Source: Gemmatimonadota bacterium
GTDB taxonomy: Bacteria; Gemmatimonadota; Gemmatimonadetes; Gemmatimonadales; GWC2-71-9
NCBI GenBank assembly: GCA_003221085.1
Contig: QHUD01000090.1
Span: forward strand, 1 to 8,961
Length of the DNA stretch: 8,961 nt
Reading direction: 5' to 3'
This document shows positions 6,080-8,961 of the stretch, in pieces (the first letter of the stretch is position 1; the number at the start of each line of letters is the position of its first letter). The position numbers and the translations under genes are program-made. Below the pieces are notes generated by a model, which was given only the letters and a program-made list of their open reading frames with translations, searched no databases and was not told the DNA's origin.

Positions 6080-7575
6080 GCGCGGTGAGCGGGAGGACGA
6101 GGCTCGGCCTCGAGATTCTTGCCGCCGGCGCAGCGCTCGGCATCGCGGGCGACGGGCTGATGCGTGTCGTGCCCTGGGGCCTGAATGCCCTGCTCTGCAC
6201 CACGGGGCTGGTCGCGGCGGCGGCGTGGCTGGCGCGTCGCCACCGCGTCGCGGTCAGCTCCGACGCCCCCTGGCTCGCGGTGGCTGCGCTCCTCATCGCG
6301 TCGAACTTCGTGGCTCGCGACTCGATGACGCTTCGAGCATTCGACACGATCGGCTTGGTGATTGTCCTCGCGGTCGGGTTCCTGAGCATCCAGGGAGCGA
6401 GTCTGCGCGGTCGGGAGGCTTGGCACTACCTGCGCGCCGGCATCGAGGCCGCACTGAGCGCGTGGTTCGGCGTGTTACCGCTCTTGGGGCGCGACGTGAC
6501 CTGGAGCGAGTTGCCCGGCGGACGGCTGCGGCAGATCCGCGCGGTCGCCCTCGGTGGTACGCTGGCGTTCCCGTTACTCATCGTCTTCGGCGCGTTGTTC
6601 AGCTCGGCGGACGTCGTGTTTCATGATGTCGTCGCCGACCTGTTCAGGGTCGACTTCGGCGCCGTCCTGGGGCACATCGTGCTATTCGGAATCTTCGCGG
6701 GGACGAGCGCCGGGTATCTGCGAGGGGCCATGCTCCACGCGGCTCCATCACGCGCGCTGACGGATGGCGATTCGCGGCTCGCGCTTGGCATCCTTCCCGT
6801 CGCGACCGCGCTCGGCCTCGTCGATCTCCTGTTCCTCTTTTTCGTCGTCATCCAGCTGCGCTACCTGTTCGGAGGTGTCGAGCTGATCGCCGGCGCGACG
6901 GGGCTCACCTACGCGGAGTACGCGCGCCGGGGCTTCTTCGAGCTCGTGACCGCCAGCGGGCTGGTGCTCCCTCTGCTCGCCGGCGCGGATTGGGCCGTGC
7001 GGAACGAGACGCGCGAGCACCAGCGCACCTTCCGCCAGCTCGCGATTGTGCTGCTCCTGTTGCTCGCGGTCGTGATGACGTCGGCGCTGGCGCGCATGCG
7101 CCTGTACGTCGGCGCGTTCGGACTGTCGGAGATCCGGGTCTACTCGACGGCCTTCATGCTCTATCTCGCAGGCGTCTTCGCCTGGTTCGCGTGGACCACC
7201 CTGCGTGGGCAGGGGCGGCGTTTTGCGTTCGGGGCGCTCATCCAGGGGTTCGCCGTGCTGGGCGCCTTGCATCTCGTCAATCCTGACGCCCTCATTGTCG
7301 GCACGAACCTCGCCCGTCCCGGCGACGAGCGTCCGTTCGACGGATGGTACGCGGCGTCGCTGAGTGCCGACGCCGTGCCGCTGCTGCTCGAATCCCTCCC
7401 GCGACTCCCCGGGCGGGCGCAGTGTGGCGTCGCGGCCGGGCTGCTCACACAGCGCGAGCGGCTCGAGCATGGCGATTGGCGCAACTGGAACTTCGCGCGC
7501 AGCCGCGCCCGCCGCCTGCTCAGAGACCAGGAGGCCACGCTGCGCGCGGTCCGCTGCCCCAAGAACGGATCGTGA
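6076..7575 (+). CDS. DUF4153/DUF4173 domain polytopic membrane protein
   Basis: This 499-residue protein is mostly hydrophobic, with about eleven or twelve candidate membrane segments, including 33-54, 65-80, 91-106, 157-177, 195-215, 235-262, 290-304, 319-340, 355-375 and 384-403. FFVVIQLRYLFGG (255-267) with TGLTYAEYARRGFFELV (275-291) is the hallmark of the DUF4153/DUF4173 family, whose function is unknown to me. The C-terminal 95 residues are soluble (RPFDGWYAASLSADAVPLLL and onward) and Arg-rich, with a WRNWNFARSRARRLL stretch, and probably lie in the cytoplasm. The ATG at 6076 shares ATGA with the upstream TGA, so translation is coupled to the UppS-like gene. The pairing suggests an envelope role. 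The frame is open upstream to 5938, but that part overlaps the UppS-like coding sequence and is not family-like. Confidence 0.85.
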   Translation: MSAVSGRTRLGLEILAAGAALGIAGDGLMRVVPWGLNALLCTTGLVAAAAWLARRHRVAVSSDAPWLAVAALLIASNFVARDSMTLRAFDTIGLVIVLAVGFLSIQGASLRGREAWHYLRAGIEAALSAWFGVLPLLGRDVTWSELPGGRLRQIRAVALGGTLAFPLLIVFGALFSSADVVFHDVVADLFRVDFGAVLGHIVLFGIFAGTSAGYLRGAMLHAAPSRALTDGDSRLALGILPVATALGLVDLLFLFFVVIQLRYLFGGVELIAGATGLTYAEYARRGFFELVTASGLVLPLLAGADWAVRNETREHQRTFRQLAIVLLLLLAVVMTSALARMRLYVGAFGLSEIRVYSTAFMLYLAGVFAWFAWTTLRGQGRRFAFGALIQGFAVLGALHLVNPDALIVGTNLARPGDERPFDGWYAASLSADAVPLLLESLPRLPGRAQCGVAAGLLTQRERLEHGDWRNWNFARSRARRLLRDQEATLRAVRCPKNGS

Positions 7576-7660
7576 CGTCCACCGCGACTCGAGTGGTTCC
7601 GTGGCAGCGCGCTCAATTGCCGACCTGTCCGTCGGAGAGGTGACCACGCTACCTTAGAGC

Positions 7661-8452
7661 ATGAGCCTGAGGATCGTCCAGGTGGACGCGTTCGCGAGTC
7701 GCCCGTTCAGCGGCAACCCCGCGGCCGTGTGTATCCTCCCCGCGCCGCAGGACGACCGCTGGATGCAGGACGTGGCGCGCGAAATGAACCTCGCCGAAAC
7801 GGCGTTCCTCCATCCCGAAAACGAGGGCTACCGGCTCCGCTGGTTCACGCCGAGCGTCGAGGTCGCGTTGTGCGGGCACGCGACCCTCGCGAGCGCGCAC
7901 GTGCTGTGGGAAGAGGGTCGCCTCCCGGCGGGCCAACAGGCCCGCTTCCACACGCAAAGCGGCCTGCTCACGGCCGACCGCCGCGGCGACTGGATCGAGC
8001 TCGACTTCCCCGCCACTCCCCCGGCCCCCGCCCCTGCACCCCCCGGCCTCGCCGCCGCGCTGCGCGTCGGGACCCGCTGGGTAGGCCGATCCAAGTTTGA
8101 CTACCTCGTCGAGCTCGATTCCGAAGACGCGGTGCGCGGCCTCAAGCCGGACTTGACGGCGCTCGAGCGGGTGGACGCTCGCGGGATCATCGTGACGAGC
8201 CGCGCCACGACGCCGGGCTTCGACTTCGTATCGCGCTTCTTCGCACCCCAGAGCGGCGTGCCCGAGGATCCCGTTACCGGGTCCGCCCACTGCGCGCTGA
8301 CGCCGTTCTGGAGCGAGCGTCTCCAGCGCACCGAGATGACCGCGTACCAGGCCTCGCCCCGCGGCGGCGTGATCCGCGTGCGGCTCGCGGGTGACCGCGT
8401 CATGCTCGCCGGGCAGGCCGTGACCGTACTGCGCGGAGAGCTCCTCTCATGA
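7661..8452 (+). CDS. PhzF family isomerase (phenazine biosynthesis PhzF-like)
   Basis: This 263-residue protein has the full set of PhzF-fold motifs: VDAFASRPFSGNPAAVC (8-24), MNLAETAFL (42-50) with the expected catalytic Glu46, RWFTPSVEVALCGHATLA (60-77) and EDPVTGSAHCAL (202-213). The two halves each carry one of the paired loops (CGHAT, GSAHC) typical of the diaminopimelate-epimerase-like fold. PhzF proteins are isomerases; true PhzF acts in phenazine synthesis, but no other phenazine gene is here, so the substrate is unknown and the name phzF is not warranted. The length is complete for the family. The start is ATG 7661, with no good Shine-Dalgarno site. An 85-bp gap separates it from the upstream operon, and a weak TACCTT at 7650-7655 could be a -10 box for a leaderless message. 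The stop overlaps the next start as ATGA. Confidence 0.9.
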   Translation: MSLRIVQVDAFASRPFSGNPAAVCILPAPQDDRWMQDVAREMNLAETAFLHPENEGYRLRWFTPSVEVALCGHATLASAHVLWEEGRLPAGQQARFHTQSGLLTADRRGDWIELDFPATPPAPAPAPPGLAAALRVGTRWVGRSKFDYLVELDSEDAVRGLKPDLTALERVDARGIIVTSRATTPGFDFVSRFFAPQSGVPEDPVTGSAHCALTPFWSERLQRTEMTAYQASPRGGVIRVRLAGDRVMLAGQAVTVLRGELLS

Positions 8453-8925
8453 AGGCTGTGACCTTCCCCTGCAGCGGCTCGACCGCCGAGGCCCGGGCGC
8501 GGCTCGAGGCCGCGATCGACGGCCGGCCATGGAACGCAGCCGGATTGGACGGCTGGATCCGCGGCGACCGCGTCGTCCTCTACTATCGGGACGCCGCCAA
8601 GTACCGGGCGCTGTTCCGGCCCACGTTCATCGGGCGCTTCCGCGAGCGCGCCGGCAAGACGGCGCTGGACGGCCGTTTCCGGATGACGTTGTTCGCCCGG
8701 GTGCTGCTCCCGGTCTGGTTGGCGCCAGGCATCGTCTGCCTCGTGGTCGCGCTCGTCCCAACGCAGCTCCAACCGCAGTCCGCGGGCTTCCGAATCGCCC
8801 TCGCATTACTGGGTGGGGTGCTCACCGTGCTGGCATTCGGCCGCTTCGCGCTCGAGTGGTGGGGCCGGCCGGGAGACGTGGGAGCGATCTCGCAGGCGAT
8901 CCGCACGGCCGTGCAACCTCACTAG
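8449..8925 (+). CDS. Hypothetical protein with soluble N-terminal domain and two membrane segments
   Basis: This 158-residue protein is unknown to me by name. Residues 1-80 are soluble; the part at 50-80 (AAKYRALFRPTFIGRF, then KTALDGRFRM) resembles a loose class of bacterial proteins in which a small beta-rich domain (R-x-x-F-x-P-x-F-x-G-R-F, then L-x-G-x-F) precedes two membrane helices. Here those are LFARVLLPVWLAPGIVCLVVAL (about 81-102) and FRIALALLGGVLTVLAFGRFAL (about 113-134), followed by a short C-terminal tail. The ATG shares ATGA with the PhzF-like stop, so the pair is co-translated, though a functional link is not evident. The remaining 36 bases of the window show nothing. Confidence 0.7.
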   Translation: MKAVTFPCSGSTAEARARLEAAIDGRPWNAAGLDGWIRGDRVVLYYRDAAKYRALFRPTFIGRFRERAGKTALDGRFRMTLFARVLLPVWLAPGIVCLVVALVPTQLQPQSAGFRIALALLGGVLTVLAFGRFALEWWGRPGDVGAISQAIRTAVQPH

Positions 8926-8961
8926 CCAGATCCAGCCGGAGGCCTCTATCACCACTCCGCA

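Noticed and set aside
6748..7647. 299-codon open frame on the minus strand
   Set aside because: Antisense to the DUF4153/DUF4173 gene, Glu/Arg/Gln-rich, with no domain signature.
7661..8452. Start of a phenazine biosynthesis cluster
   Set aside because: PhzF-like proteins are widespread outside phenazine pathways and no other phz gene is in the window.

Overview
This window is GC-rich, densely coded bacterial DNA, apparently chromosomal. The best phylum guess is Gemmatimonadota or a similar uncultured soil lineage. The clues are a Ser/Thr kinase fused to a TolB-like domain and TPRs, a short UppS-type prenyltransferase, a DUF4153/DUF4173 membrane protein, near-absent Shine-Dalgarno sites at several starts, and long antisense shadow ORFs. 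I see no tRNA, rRNA, CRISPR array, IS element or phage gene. The taxonomic call is inference.

Layout, left to right. (1) Positions 1-1372, plus strand: the 3' end of a PHP-type metal-dependent phosphoesterase with a C-terminal hydrophobic segment, then a GNAT acetyltransferase that begins on the base after the PHP stop codon and in the same frame. (2) Positions 4392-1369, minus strand: a two-gene unit of an M55 D-aminopeptidase (DppA-like) followed by a serine/threonine kinase with TolB-like and TPR regions. The kinase converges on the GNAT gene and their stop codons overlap at a CTAG. (3) Positions 4393-4472: a compact divergent control region with a perfect 15-bp inverted repeat, a second overlapping palindrome and a TTGACA -35 box. 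(4) Positions 4473-7575, plus strand: a likely operon of a six-TM membrane protein, a winged-helix regulator (8-bp overlap), a UppS-like cis-prenyltransferase and a DUF4153/DUF4173 membrane protein (ATGA overlap). (5) Positions 7661-8925, plus strand: a PhzF-family isomerase and a small two-TM protein of unknown function (ATGA overlap).

Functional reading. The central part has an envelope flavour: a peptidase family that acts on D-Ala-D-Ala, an enzyme family that makes the undecaprenyl carrier, and two polytopic membrane proteins, arranged around a palindromic operator and a regulator gene. The likeliest circuit is that the winged-helix protein binds the 4419-4433 repeat and controls its own operon, perhaps together with dppA. 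This is inference.

The most unusual observation is that three neighbouring genes each look damaged or shortened against their families. The kinase has frame problems at both ends. DppA lacks about 18 residues between two metal-ligand motifs. UppS lacks about 29 residues just before its RTGGEQR motif. These are either real lineage-specific deletions or errors in the sequence or assembly. Every length comparison was made from memory of the families, not from an alignment run.
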